From NCBI RefSeq assembly GCF_028622115.1, contig NZ_CP097263.1, positions 496,001 through 560,000 of the forward strand: 64,000 bases of DNA. Direction: 5' to 3'. Shown here piece after piece: positions 1 through 7,813 of the stretch. The stretch is from Kutzneria chonburiensis (GTDB lineage: Bacteria; Actinomycetota; Actinomycetes; Mycobacteriales; Pseudonocardiaceae). Under the pieces are notes generated by a model. It was given only the letters and a program-made list of their open reading frames with translations, was not told the DNA's origin and searched no databases. Made by a program: the position numbers and the translations under genes. Each line of letters begins with the position of its first letter. Positions within the stretch are counted from its first letter, which is position 1.

Positions 1-431
1 CTTTCGGCGAGGCCCGCGCCAAGGAGATCTTGGCTGTGTACGGCAATGATCTCGCCGCCGTCATGACCGACGAGCGCTACGGCATTCCCACCCTCCGCCT
101 CGTCGACGCCCAGTCGTCCTTCGCCCCGACGTGGCGCTACCTCTTCGACGGCACCCTGCCCGGCGCCATTCCCGCCGCCCACGGCACCGACGTCGCTTTC
201 GCTTGGGGCATCGGCGATTTCGGCGACCCCGCCGCCAACGAGCTCTCCCGCGCCATGCACACCGCGTGGGGCTCTTTCGTCCGCGACGGCAAGGTCCCTT
301 GGACGCCGTACTCCACCGCCACCCGCCCCACCATGATCATGGCCACGCCGCCGCGGCTCGAGGACGACCCCGGCTCCACCCGCCGGCAGGCGTGGGGCGA
401 TCTCACCTGGCCTTCCGGCACCTGGTTCTAG
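1..431 (+). CDS. Carboxylesterase type B, C-terminal part (cut by window start)
   Basis: The reading frame is open from the first base, so the gene starts before the window; about 143 C-terminal residues are present. The piece carries the type-B esterase tail: a WRYLF segment, then AAHGTDVAFAWG, the usual site of the catalytic His, then the final helix with W..F.RDGKVPW and a TRPTMIM strand. Family members hydrolyse carboxyl esters with a Ser-Glu-His triad; Ser and Glu would lie upstream and cannot be checked. No signal peptide can be judged. The substrate is unknown. The internal TTG at 30 is not a start, because the frame and the homology continue upstream. Confidence 0.85.
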   Translation, partial: FGEARAKEILAVYGNDLAAVMTDERYGIPTLRLVDAQSSFAPTWRYLFDGTLPGAIPAAHGTDVAFAWGIGDFGDPAANELSRAMHTAWGSFVRDGKVPWTPYSTATRPTMIMATPPRLEDDPGSTRRQAWGDLTWPSGTWF

Positions 432-570
432 CTTCCCCCGAGTTGTGCGGTGGTTCCGTCGGCTGCCCGCGGTTGACGACTCCCTGCGCTCACCACGTCA
501 TCGGCCTTCTCCGTCACCCATCCGTCGTCGCCTCCGCCCATCGCCACACCCCATCGCCTACCCTTCCTGG

Positions 571-1299
571 GTGAGCTCGGATCCCTCGCCGCAGCAGCGT
601 GCGGTCGTCCACCCGCAGCCGCCTCGCGAGCGTCGCGCCCGGGTCTGGCTCGGTGGTCTCCTCCTGCTCAGCGGCGGGTTCTTCTTCGGCGACACCCTGC
701 ATCGCCTCGACACCGTCTGGGTGATGCTTGCGCAGTGGTGGCCATGGGCGTTGATCGTGTTGGCCGTGGTCAACCTGGCGAGGTCGTTCCTCCGCGTGGA
801 ATCCCTGCTTGCTCCCGGTCTCCTGGTGCTGGTCGCCGTGGTCTTCCTGGCCGTGCGTCAGGGGATCGAGGCCGGCATGGTCATCAACTTCGCCGTTCCG
901 CTGGTTGCCATCCTGGGCGGCCTCACACTGCTCGTCTCCGTCGGCTCAGCTGCCGGCCGATCCTGGACCCGGATCCTGGTCACCGGCCGCGTGGAGGCCG
1001 TGGGGCCGGTCACCCGGACCTTGCGTCCCCGTGCCGTCCTCGGCGAGGTTCGGGTCGATCTTCGTGGTTGCCCGGGCCGCGCCGACGGTGGCCCGATCGT
1101 GGTGCATCCGACGGTGCTGTTCGGACACGTGCGGCTGGACGTACCCAAGCACTGGGTGCTGACGATGAAGCGGGACGGCGCGCTGCTCACTCAGATCCGG
1201 GATCCCGGAACGAATCCCTCCGAGGCCGACAGGACGGTAGAACTGGAGATATTCGCGCTCGGCTTTGCCGGTGTGATCAGTGTGGCGCGCGGGGACTAG
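571..1299 (+). CDS. LiaF-like multi-pass membrane protein
   Basis: A 242-residue protein. The N-terminal half has about four hydrophobic helices (LGGLLLLSGGFFFG, WPWALIVLAVVNLA, LLAPGLLVLVAVVFLAV, FAVPLVAILGGLTLLVSV), like the membrane domain of LiaI/LiaF-type cell-envelope stress proteins. The soluble tail is beta-rich (GEVRVDLRGC, HVRLDVPKHWVL) and resembles the LiaF C-terminal domain. I chose GTG at 571: TACCCT at 559-564 fits an actinobacterial -10 box and leaves six bases before GTG, which suggests a leaderless mRNA. A longer frame from 445 is Arg/Pro/Ser-rich and looks non-coding. The stop overlaps the stop of the convergent gene in one CTAG. Role in envelope stress is inferred. Confidence 0.7.
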   Translation: MSSDPSPQQRAVVHPQPPRERRARVWLGGLLLLSGGFFFGDTLHRLDTVWVMLAQWWPWALIVLAVVNLARSFLRVESLLAPGLLVLVAVVFLAVRQGIEAGMVINFAVPLVAILGGLTLLVSVGSAAGRSWTRILVTGRVEAVGPVTRTLRPRAVLGEVRVDLRGCPGRADGGPIVVHPTVLFGHVRLDVPKHWVLTMKRDGALLTQIRDPGTNPSEADRTVELEIFALGFAGVISVARGD

Positions 1300-2375
1300 T
1301 CGTGGTGGTAGCGGGGAGTGTCCCCGTTGGCGTCGGCAAGTCCGTGTGCCTCCCGGTCGGTTTCCCTTGGTGCCAACAGGAAGTCGGACAATGCTTCGAA
1401 CGTGGTGCTCTCCTCCTTCCGTGTCCTCGGGAGTTTGTAATGAAGTGCCTTGAGCATGTCGAATCGGTGTAGGTCGTAAGCGACGTGCAGACACGTGTTG
1501 AATCGGGTTGCGGCGGCGATGGAACCCGTGTAGCACAAGCACATCAGGATCAGTGCGAGTGCGGGAATCCAGTAATTGACCGGCTCGCGGTAGAGGCCTG
1601 CGACGCCGAGCACCGCGACCAGGAAGAAGCTGACGGTCAGGTTGGCGGCGGTGTCGACAGCGTCCCGAGCGGCGTCGCACACCTCCGCGAATTTCGGCGA
1701 GAGCTGTGGGTACAGCCTCGGCCAGGAAGCGATCGTGTTGAGCCGGTACCGCTCGCCGGCTGAGATTTCGCCGGTACGCAGGGCATTGCCCAATGCCGTC
1801 GGCAGCAGTGGTGTCGCGTTCGGTCGATCCCAGTCATCCGGATCCAGGCCAGAATCTTGATCGTGGATGCCCTCCACCGGCGCCTCCGGATAGCGAAGTA
1901 TCCGCTGTTTGACGCGGTCGAGTTCGGATCGGCGGCGGACGCTGTCGCGCAGCGCCGCCGCCTGCTCGGCCAGACCGCGCACCGGCGGCCCGGGTTCGAG
2001 CTCTTCATTCAGTTCACTCTCACGTTCCAGCAGCCGATGCAGCCGACGACGTTGGAATTCGATGAACACCGGGGCCAGTCGGGCGGTCGGTGCCCATCCG
2101 GACCAGTAGCCCTCCAGCAGGCGCACGACGCGGACCTGGAACGGTTGCAGGATCGCGGCCAGCACGGCGATCGCAACGAGGGCGAGCAGGATCGCGAACG
2201 CGTCTGAGGCGGTCGTGCTGGGCAGCACCGCGGACCAGTCGCTGTTGCCGGTGAAACTGTGTGCTCGAAGCAGGGTCCAGAGGAAGAAGACCGGGAGGGC
2301 ATTGGGGATCAGCACCGTCATCAGCAGTCGGCCGAACGTCGCCGAGCCGGAGGTGAGCAGGGAAGCGAACCACAT
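1296..2375 (-). CDS. Membrane protein of unknown function with central coiled-coil/soluble region
   Basis: I do not recognise the family. The 359-residue protein has two N-terminal hydrophobic helices (LLMTVLIPNALPVFFLWTLL and AILLALVAIAVLAAIL), a charged soluble middle of roughly 150 residues with a heptad-like Leu/Arg/Glu stretch (RLHRLLERESELNEELE), then two more helices (VSFFLVAVLGVAGLY and WIPALALILMCLCYTGSIAAA), and a charged tail. AGGAGG at 2386-2391 lies inside the stop region of the upstream zinc-ribbon gene and gives a good ribosome site for ATG 2375, so the two genes are probably translated from one mRNA. The function is unknown. Confidence 0.75.
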   Translation of the reverse strand: MWFASLLTSGSATFGRLLMTVLIPNALPVFFLWTLLRAHSFTGNSDWSAVLPSTTASDAFAILLALVAIAVLAAILQPFQVRVVRLLEGYWSGWAPTARLAPVFIEFQRRRLHRLLERESELNEELEPGPPVRGLAEQAAALRDSVRRRSELDRVKQRILRYPEAPVEGIHDQDSGLDPDDWDRPNATPLLPTALGNALRTGEISAGERYRLNTIASWPRLYPQLSPKFAEVCDAARDAVDTAANLTVSFFLVAVLGVAGLYREPVNYWIPALALILMCLCYTGSIAAATRFNTCLHVAYDLHRFDMLKALHYKLPRTRKEESTTFEALSDFLLAPRETDREAHGLADANGDTPRYHHD

Positions 2376-2384
2376 CGCTGCCTC

Positions 2385-2759
2385 CTAGGCCCGCCGAAAG
2401 TCTGTGGGTGTCGGCTTGGCCGCAGTCGCCCGGAAAACCGGAGCTGGATGGTGCGTGCGCCGTCCCCAGCTTGCTTCGCACTTCAATGCAGTACTCGTCG
2501 ACCGCGCCGTCCCGAAAATGAGCCGCTCGCCGCAACCGGTACATTTCTTGATAGCGCGTATGGACGTACGGTGATTGTTCGCGCAGTTGGGTGCCCGCAC
2601 AGGCCGCTGGGCATACACCTGCACGACTTCAGTACAGGTGAAGCAGACCCGCGCGAAACCGTCCCGCCTGGCATGCGCTGTCGGCATGCCAGGCAGCTCT
2701 TCACGTTGGTCGAGCAGCAGGAGAGCGATCAGGGTTCGGGCCAGACGAACTGGTCCCAT
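2385..2759 (-). CDS. Small zinc-ribbon protein of unknown function
   Basis: A 124-residue protein with a CFTC pair, a single Cys in APNCANN, a CTGC pair and a later Cys, spaced like a zinc ribbon of the kind found on RNA- or DNA-handling proteins. The N-terminus (LARTLIALLLLDQREELPGMP) is hydrophobic then charged. ATG 2759 is preceded by GGTGAGGAG, very close to the start, so a TTG at 2807 remains possible. The stop is nine bases from the start of the downstream membrane protein, and that gene's Shine-Dalgarno overlaps it, which argues for an operon. Coding is moderately secure; function is not known. Confidence 0.5.
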   Translation of the reverse strand: MGPVRLARTLIALLLLDQREELPGMPTAHARRDGFARVCFTCTEVVQVYAQRPVRAPNCANNHRTSIRAIKKCTGCGERLIFGTARSTSTALKCEASWGRRTHHPAPVFRATAAKPTPTDFRRA

Positions 2760-2933
2760 GCTCCTCACCGCCTGATGCCGGGGACGGTACGGGCTACGAG
2801 AGTACAAGCGGGGCGGGTGCGGTCCGGATGCCTCTGCCGGGCAGCCAACCCGAATGGAGCAGCTTCAGTCGGTCCACGTCGATGGCGTGGTCTGAAAGGG
2901 GAAGCAAGGACAGGGTACGGACCGGCAGACGAA

Positions 2934-2964
2934 CAAGCGCACCCGGCGGAGCCGGGTGCGCTTG
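2934..2964 (-). terminator. Strong hairpin terminator of the protease gene
   Basis: A perfect 14-bp stem (2934-2947 with 2951-2964) with a GGA loop lies 15 bases beyond the stop of the minus-strand snapalysin gene. There is no long U-tract, as is common in high-GC actinobacteria. From 2765 to 2978 no other gene is convincing. Confidence 0.75.
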
Positions 2965-2978
2965 CGGACAACAGAAGC

Positions 2979-3500
2979 TCAGTGCACGGTGTGCGTGGCC
3001 AGTGCCGGGGCGAAGCCGTTGGCGAAGTTGGCGTCGACCTGGCTGACCTCGGCCGCCGAGGGGATGGCGTTCTTGCAGGCGGTGCCGGGGCCGTGTCCGG
3101 ACATGACCTCGCTGCACGGACCGGTGTAGTCGTCGGGCAGGCCGAGGTTGTGGCCGAACTCGTGGGTGATGATCCGGGTCGGGTCGAAGCCCTGGGCGAC
3201 CTGCTGGCGGTCGATGTAGATGTCGCCGTGGCCGTGCCCGTCGGTGTTGGTGTACGAACCACCGCCGTTGATCTCGTGCAGGCGGATGGTGGCGGTGCCG
3301 CCGGCCACCAGCTGCACGTTCTTCAGCCGGGTGTCCCAGTTCTTCACGGCCTGGACGACCTGGGCCGAGTAGTGCGTGATCCCGCTCGCGCTGTAGTGCA
3401 GGGTAACCACGGCCGGCGCCGCGTCCGCGGGCGCGGCGACAGCGATGCCGGCCAACGGGAGCAGGGTGGCGGCAAGGCCGAGGGTCAAACGTCGAAGCAT
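2979..3500 (-). CDS. Snapalysin-type (M7) small secreted metalloprotease
   Basis: A 173-residue secreted zinc endopeptidase. A signal peptide is visible at residues 1-28 (MLRRLTLGLAATLLPLAGIAVA, cleavage near ADA-AP). The zinc motif THEFGHNLGLPDD matches HExxHxxGxxD, in which two His and the Asp bind zinc in the snapalysin family. A short GPCSEVMSGHGPG segment follows, with the Met-turn and a Cys that likely pairs with the CKNAIPS Cys. Length fits the family, among the smallest metalloproteases. AGGAG lies just upstream of ATG 3500. In Streptomyces the gene often faces a LysR activator; here the neighbour is a crotonase, so regulation is not evident. Confidence 0.9.
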   Translation of the reverse strand: MLRRLTLGLAATLLPLAGIAVAAPADAAPAVVTLHYSASGITHYSAQVVQAVKNWDTRLKNVQLVAGGTATIRLHEINGGGSYTNTDGHGHGDIYIDRQQVAQGFDPTRIITHEFGHNLGLPDDYTGPCSEVMSGHGPGTACKNAIPSAAEVSQVDANFANGFAPALATHTVH

Positions 3501-3612
3501 CTCGTCACTCCTCTGGCGTGGACGTCCGGCCAGGTTGGCAGGGCCGGATGTGACGCAGCCACCTGCGTTCGTCGGGCCGCTTTCACGGTTGACCCGGGTA
3601 ATTTGAACGACC

Positions 3613-4437
3613 ATGAGCCTGTCCGAGGAACTCTCGCTCACCGTCGACGGACCGGTGGCGACGCTGACGATCGACCGCCGGGCCAAGCGGAACGCGTTCG
3701 CGCTGCGCATGTGGCAGGCGATCCCGGACGTGGTGCGCACGGTCGAGGACGACGAGTCGGTGCGGGTGCTGGTGATCCGCGGCGCGGGCGACGGACCGTT
3801 CTCGGCGGGGGCGGACATCACGGAGTTCCAGACGGTGCGCCGAGGCGAAGAGGCCGCGGCGGCGTACTCGGAGGTGGTGCACGAGGCGGAGCGGGCATTG
3901 GCAACGATGTCAAAGCCGTCCATGGCGCTGATTCAGGGCTGGTGCGTGGGCGGCGGCTGCGAGCTGGCATTGGCCTGCGACCTGCGAATTGCCGACAACA
4001 CGGCCAAGTTCGGCATAACGCCGTCGAAACTCGGCGTGGTCTACCACCAGATGTCCACCGCCCGCGTGGTGGAGACGGTCGGCGCGGCCTGGGCCCGGTA
4101 CATCCTGTTCACCGGTGAGCTGCTCGACGCCGACGTGGCTCTGCGCATCGGCCTCGTGCACGAGGTGCACCCGGTGGACCGGGCCGCGGCCAAGGCCTAC
4201 GCCCTGGCGGAAACCCTGGCCACCCGCGCCCCGATCACGTTGGCCGGGGCCAAGCAGCTGATCGCCCGGGCCGCCGCCGGCACCGCGGCCGACGACGAAT
4301 GGGCGCACCGCTGGTACCGCGCCTCCTACGCCAGCCGCGACTACGCCGAAGGCGTCGACGCGTTCGTGGAGAAGCGCCAGCCGGACTTCACCGCCATCCC
4401 GTGGCCCAAACTGGACCAGGACGGCGCACCGTCATAA
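3613..4437 (+). CDS. Crotonase (enoyl-CoA hydratase/isomerase family), second catalytic Glu replaced
   Basis: A 274-residue crotonase. The oxyanion-hole segments are present: RRAKRNAF and GPFSAGADI near the N-terminus, and VGGGCELALACD in the middle, which also supplies the first catalytic Glu. In classical hydratases the following FGxPE motif provides a second Glu; here it reads FGITPSKLG, with no acid at that place. The fold and CoA binding are therefore clear, but hydration of 2-enoyl-CoA is doubtful; isomerase, thioesterase or decarboxylase activity is equally possible. It stands alone between a divergent protease and a convergent esterase, with no other beta-oxidation gene nearby. Confidence 0.85.
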   Translation: MSLSEELSLTVDGPVATLTIDRRAKRNAFALRMWQAIPDVVRTVEDDESVRVLVIRGAGDGPFSAGADITEFQTVRRGEEAAAAYSEVVHEAERALATMSKPSMALIQGWCVGGGCELALACDLRIADNTAKFGITPSKLGVVYHQMSTARVVETVGAAWARYILFTGELLDADVALRIGLVHEVHPVDRAAAKAYALAETLATRAPITLAGAKQLIARAAAGTAADDEWAHRWYRASYASRDYAEGVDAFVEKRQPDFTAIPWPKLDQDGAPS

Positions 4438-4473
4438 CGCCCAGCCGTCACCGTGTCAACACCTTGACGTTGT

Positions 4474-4516
4474 GAACGGACCGTTCCAAAACTCCGAGTA
4501 GAGGAATGGTCCGTTC
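4474..4516. terminator. Bidirectional terminator between convergent genes
   Basis: Arms 4474-4486 and 4504-4516 pair over 13 bases with one G-T position, around a 17-base loop. Each arm is itself nearly palindromic around ACC/TCC. The site lies between the crotonase stop (4437) and the esterase stop (4524), which run towards each other, so it can serve both. A protein-binding role cannot be excluded. Confidence 0.55.
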
Positions 4517-4523
4517 CGAACGA

Positions 4524-5555
4524 TCAGGCCACGGCGGTGTCGAGGGGGTGGGAGTCGAAGAAGGACCACATGATCTCGTTGGGGTCGATCTTCGGCAGGG
4601 CGAAGCCCTTGGCCATGGACTCGGGGGTGCCGGGCCACGAGTGCCGCTGCCCGGTCACGGTGTACAGCACGACCTGGCGGCCGTCGCCGCAGTTGCTGAA
4701 CGTGGTGCTGACAACCCCGGGCACGACCTGCTTCTGCACGCCCTTGCCGCAGTGGTCGGCGGCGGCCCAACGCTGCGCGGCGACGGGCACGCTGTAGGAC
4801 CAGTAGAGCTGCTTGCTGCCGTTGTACGGGTTGGTGCCGTCGGAGGTGCCGTGGAAGGACAACACCGACTGCGGCCGGCCCAGCTTGCAGTTGCCGGGCA
4901 TGCGCAGCCCGGACATCGGGGCGATGGCGGCGATCTCGCCGGCCAGCTCGCAACCCAGCTGCGAGGTCATCCGGGCGCCGCCGGAGAAGCCGGTGATGTA
5001 CACCCGCTTGGGGTCCACGCACAGCGCCTTGTTCATGGCGGCGATGGTGTCCCGGATGAACTGCACGTCGTTGGGCGCGCCGTGCGGGACGGGCACGCCG
5101 TTCATCAGCGGCACGCCGGGCACGTTCCAGGCGAAACCGTGGGACTTGCCGGCGATGAACGGAATGCCGGCCTGGGGCGCGACGACCACGAAGCCGTGTT
5201 TGTCGGCGGTGGCGGCGATTTCCGAACCGGCCAGCTGCTGCAGCGGGGTGCTGCCGCTGCCGTGCAGGTCGAGCACCATCGGGATCGGCTTGCCGCCCGG
5301 CTTGTGCCCGTGCGGGTAGTAGACGACGACGGTGCGCCGCATCCCGCCGGACATCACGTGCTGGGTGCTCAACCCGGCCGGCACGTCGGGCTTGGCGCAG
5401 GTGGAGCCGGTGGCGGCGGACACGGCGGCCTGGGGCGACGGCTTGATCGAGGAACCCTCGACTGCACCGGACGCGCACGCGGTAGCGGTCAGCGCGACCA
5501 GGAGCGCACCCGTGGCAAGCACGGTGCGGCGGCGCGTGGCGGCGGCGGTACTCAT
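4524..5555 (-). CDS. Secreted esterase/PHB-depolymerase-like lipoprotein (LpqC type)
   Basis: A 343-residue alpha/beta hydrolase. The N-terminus has basic residues, a hydrophobic stretch and a lipobox ending LTATAC, so the mature protein should be a surface lipoprotein. LDLHGSG is the oxyanion-loop region, GFSGGAR holds the nucleophilic Ser in GxSxG, and the later LSFHGTSDGTNPY supplies the acid region, with the catalytic His probably in QRHSWPG. This architecture is shared by polyhydroxybutyrate depolymerases, feruloyl esterases and acetylxylan esterases; which ester is cut cannot be read from the sequence. Start ATG 5555. It is convergent with the crotonase gene and shares its terminator. 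Confidence 0.85.
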   Translation of the reverse strand: MSTAAATRRRTVLATGALLVALTATACASGAVEGSSIKPSPQAAVSAATGSTCAKPDVPAGLSTQHVMSGGMRRTVVVYYPHGHKPGGKPIPMVLDLHGSGSTPLQQLAGSEIAATADKHGFVVVAPQAGIPFIAGKSHGFAWNVPGVPLMNGVPVPHGAPNDVQFIRDTIAAMNKALCVDPKRVYITGFSGGARMTSQLGCELAGEIAAIAPMSGLRMPGNCKLGRPQSVLSFHGTSDGTNPYNGSKQLYWSYSVPVAAQRWAAADHCGKGVQKQVVPGVVSTTFSNCGDGRQVVLYTVTGQRHSWPGTPESMAKGFALPKIDPNEIMWSFFDSHPLDTAVA

Positions 5556-5719
5556 CGGCGGTTCCTCTGGCGGCGGCGGTGGGGCCGACGTCGTCGTCGA
5601 CGGTCGGCCCCAAATCTACGTTAAGAAGATTCTGAATTTTCCCTGTAGACGTGTTATCCGCCGGTGGGGTTGCAAACGTTCCGCCTGACAACGTTGTCAT
5701 CGGCCGGATGTGGCCGGGA

Positions 5720-6622
5720 TTACACGGTGTGCGGGCGCAACAGGTCGGCCAGGCCGATCCGCTCGTAGAAGGCCGAACGCAGGCGGTCGGCCACGGCGTT
5801 GACGACCTCGGCGCCGTCCTGCGACGGGTCGATGTGGGTGCGCAGCGGGCGCCGGCCGAACGGCGTGTCGACCACGCGGACCACGGCCCGGGCGACCTCG
5901 GTCGGGTCGGCGTCGGCCGGCTCGAGCTCGGTCAGCTTCTCGGTGATCTGGGCGCTCAGCCCGGCGTAGAACTCCTCGTACTGCTCGGCCACGGCGGTGT
6001 CGGCCGGCCGGCCCGAGTTGGTGAAGTGGTTGGTGCCGCCGGTGAAGGCGCCGGGCACGATGATCGAGGTCTCGATGCCGAACCGGGCCAGCTCGACGGC
6101 GTAGCTCAGGGCCAGCGAGTCCATGGCCGCCTTGGCCGCGAAGTACGGGGCGAGGTAGGGCGGCGTGCCGGCCCGGGCCGAGCTGCTGCTGCTGTTCCAC
6201 ACGACCAGGCCGCGGCGGGCGGCCCGCATGTGCGGCAGCACGGCGCGGTTGACCCGCTGCGAACCGAGCACATTGGACTCGTAGAGCTCGCCCAGCTGCT
6301 CGGGGGTGAAGGCCTCGGCCGGGCCGAGCACCATGTGGCCGACGTTGTGGAACAGGACGTCGATCCGGCCCTCCTCGCCGACGATCCGGGCCACCGCGGC
6401 GTCGACGGACGCCTGGTCGGCCACGTCCATCTCGACCGCCCGCAGCTTGACGCCGTTCTCGGCGGCGTACTGCTGGATCTGTACGACCTTGCCGGCGTTG
6501 CGCCCGGCGGTGGCCCGCATGCCGGCGTACACGGTGTGACCGGCGTCGGCCAGCCGGTGCGCGCTCATCCAGCCGAAGCCGCTCGACGCGCCGGTGACGA
6601 CCACGACCTGCTGCTCGCTCAT
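5720..6622 (-). CDS. Short-chain dehydrogenase/reductase
   Basis: A 300-residue classical SDR oxidoreductase using NAD(P). The Rossmann motif is VTGASSGFGW at residues 8-17; MDVADQASVD is the second cofactor region; NVGHMV corresponds to the NNAG motif; the active-site Ser lies in WNSSSSS and the Tyr/Lys pair in APYFAAK. Substrate is unknown; the extended tail suggests a lipid, retinol or ketone substrate as in similar enzymes, but this is inference. GAGGAG precedes ATG 6622. The promoter region upstream carries two copies of a direct repeat, so expression is probably controlled by a dedicated regulator not encoded next to it. Confidence 0.88.
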   Translation of the reverse strand: MSEQQVVVVTGASSGFGWMSAHRLADAGHTVYAGMRATAGRNAGKVVQIQQYAAENGVKLRAVEMDVADQASVDAAVARIVGEEGRIDVLFHNVGHMVLGPAEAFTPEQLGELYESNVLGSQRVNRAVLPHMRAARRGLVVWNSSSSSARAGTPPYLAPYFAAKAAMDSLALSYAVELARFGIETSIIVPGAFTGGTNHFTNSGRPADTAVAEQYEEFYAGLSAQITEKLTELEPADADPTEVARAVVRVVDTPFGRRPLRTHIDPSQDGAEVVNAVADRLRSAFYERIGLADLLRPHTV

Positions 6623-6642
6623 GGTTCCTGCTCCTCATTTGT

Positions 6643-6687
6643 GGACGGTGTGTACATATAAGCATTTAGGAGACAGTGTGTCCATAT
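6643..6687 (-). promoter_or_regulatory. SDR promoter with two direct-repeat operators
   Basis: On the minus strand TGGACA (6679-6684) and TTATAT (6656-6661) are separated by 17 bases and make a good promoter for the SDR gene. Two 17-bp direct repeats (6671-6687 and 6643-6659, 14 of 17 identical, period 28) each read ATATG.ACACAC.GTC; one covers the -35 and the other covers the -10 and start. This placement fits repression by a protein bound in tandem on nearly the same helix face. The regulator is unknown. Confidence 0.6.
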
Positions 6688-6715
6688 CTACGGGTGTGAC
6701 GGCGGTCATGACAAA

Positions 6716-6744
6716 GCGGCCCGACCTCGCAGAGGTCGGGCCGC
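6716..6744 (-). terminator. Hairpin terminator of the DUF2510-like gene
   Basis: A perfect 13-bp stem (6716-6728 with 6732-6744) with a GCA loop, 16 bases beyond the stop of the minus-strand gene ending at 6760. A short T-rich run follows in that direction. Confidence 0.7.
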
Positions 6745-6759
6745 TGGTGAGCGCGGGGA

Positions 6760-7530
6760 TCAGTGCACGGGGACGGTGGCGTGCCCGTTGGCCGGGCGGT
6801 TGGCGTCGCCGAACAGGTCGAGGGCGGTGTTGCCGGGCGGCAGGTCGAGGGTGAACAGCGTGACCGGGGAGCCGTTGTTGCCCGACGCATACGCCTCGTA
6901 CCACGGGAACGCGTCGACCAGGCCGCTGAAGCTGACCGCGCCGGTGAACGGGTCGACGCTGAACCAGCCGTTCATGTCGGCGGCGGGCGACCCGGACAGC
7001 AGCGGCATCGACGCCGAGCCCTCGTACCAGATGTGCACGGTCTGGTCCTGGATGTGCGGCTCGGCGAAGCCGCCGTGGCACTCGGCGGTCTTGCTGTCGA
7101 CCACGGTGCCGTGCGCGTCCAGCGCGTGCGACTCGCCGCACATGTTCCACTGGAACGAGATGTGCGGCCGGCCGGTGTTCAGGCCGACGATCTCGACCTC
7201 GGAGTGGATCCGCGACGAGGCGTGGATGTCCGAGCTGTAGCCCCGGTTGTCGCCGGCGAAGTACTGGTAGTTGAACAACAGCCCGGCGCCGGGCGGCGAG
7301 TCGACCCGCTCCGGCGAGATGAAGGCGTTGATCCAGAACTTCACGGTGTGCAGCCCCGCGTGCGACCAGTCCGGCGCGGTGGCCACCGGCGGCGCGGTCG
7401 TCACGCCGCCCGGCAGGCCGCCGTCCAGCGCGTCGGACGACGCGTGCGTCGCGTGCACCGGCTGCCAGTGGGTGCCGTCCCACCACCAGTTGCCGTCTTC
7501 GGACCGATGAGCGCCCTCGGGCACAGTCAT
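6760..7530 (-). CDS. Hypothetical protein with N-terminal DUF2510-like WW motif
   Basis: A 256-residue soluble protein without signal peptide or membrane segment. The N-terminus has GNWWWDGTHWQPV, the compact Trp-rich motif seen in DUF2510 domains. After a Pro/Thr linker a globular beta-rich domain begins (HTVKFWINAFISPERV), contains GDNRGYSSDIHASSRIHSEVEI and two Cys (NMCGES, AECHGG), and ends in a hydrophilic tail. The INAFI...GDNRGYS pattern recalls uncharacterised domains such as DUF3238, but I am not sure. GGGGGAGG lies upstream of ATG 7530, which I prefer to a start nine codons earlier. It is a single gene with its own terminator. Confidence 0.65.
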   Translation of the reverse strand: MTVPEGAHRSEDGNWWWDGTHWQPVHATHASSDALDGGLPGGVTTAPPVATAPDWSHAGLHTVKFWINAFISPERVDSPPGAGLLFNYQYFAGDNRGYSSDIHASSRIHSEVEIVGLNTGRPHISFQWNMCGESHALDAHGTVVDSKTAECHGGFAEPHIQDQTVHIWYEGSASMPLLSGSPAADMNGWFSVDPFTGAVSFSGLVDAFPWYEAYASGNNGSPVTLFTLDLPPGNTALDLFGDANRPANGHATVPVH

Positions 7531-7633
7531 GTCGCCTCCCCCTGTAGGAGAGGTCAATTCTCACCGCGACCGCCGGCCCGGCCCATGTCCGTTCGGACGG
7601 CCGAAGAGGCAGCCGGCGCAGCCCGCCAGTTGC

Positions 7634-7682
7634 CACATGCGCTTCCCATGTGGCACCAGGGCGCAAGTGGGAAGCGCATGTG
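7634..7682. repeat. 49-bp palindromic element, variant interior
   Basis: Ends are CACATGCG and CGCATGTG, exactly 49 bases end to end, and the full inverted repeat is 17 bp (7632-7648 with 7668-7684). Length and ends match three copies at 47455, 59092 and 59181, but the interior differs and here the stem is much longer. It sits between two divergently transcribed genes, so it is not a simple terminator. Confidence 0.6.
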
Positions 7683-7813
7683 GCGCGAGAGGTGGTGGGG
7701 GTTGGTCGGCGTGGATACGCTGCACGCGGGGCCCGACCGGTGGGGCTTTACCTGTCGTTGACGGGCGCTTGTGGGTAGGTTGGCGCGGATTCCGCACCGA
7801 GGGAGCCTTCACC

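Noticed and set aside
445-570. Longer N-terminus for the LiaF-like protein
   Set aside because: Segment is Arg/Pro/Ser-rich without codon bias, and a -10 box lies just before GTG 571.
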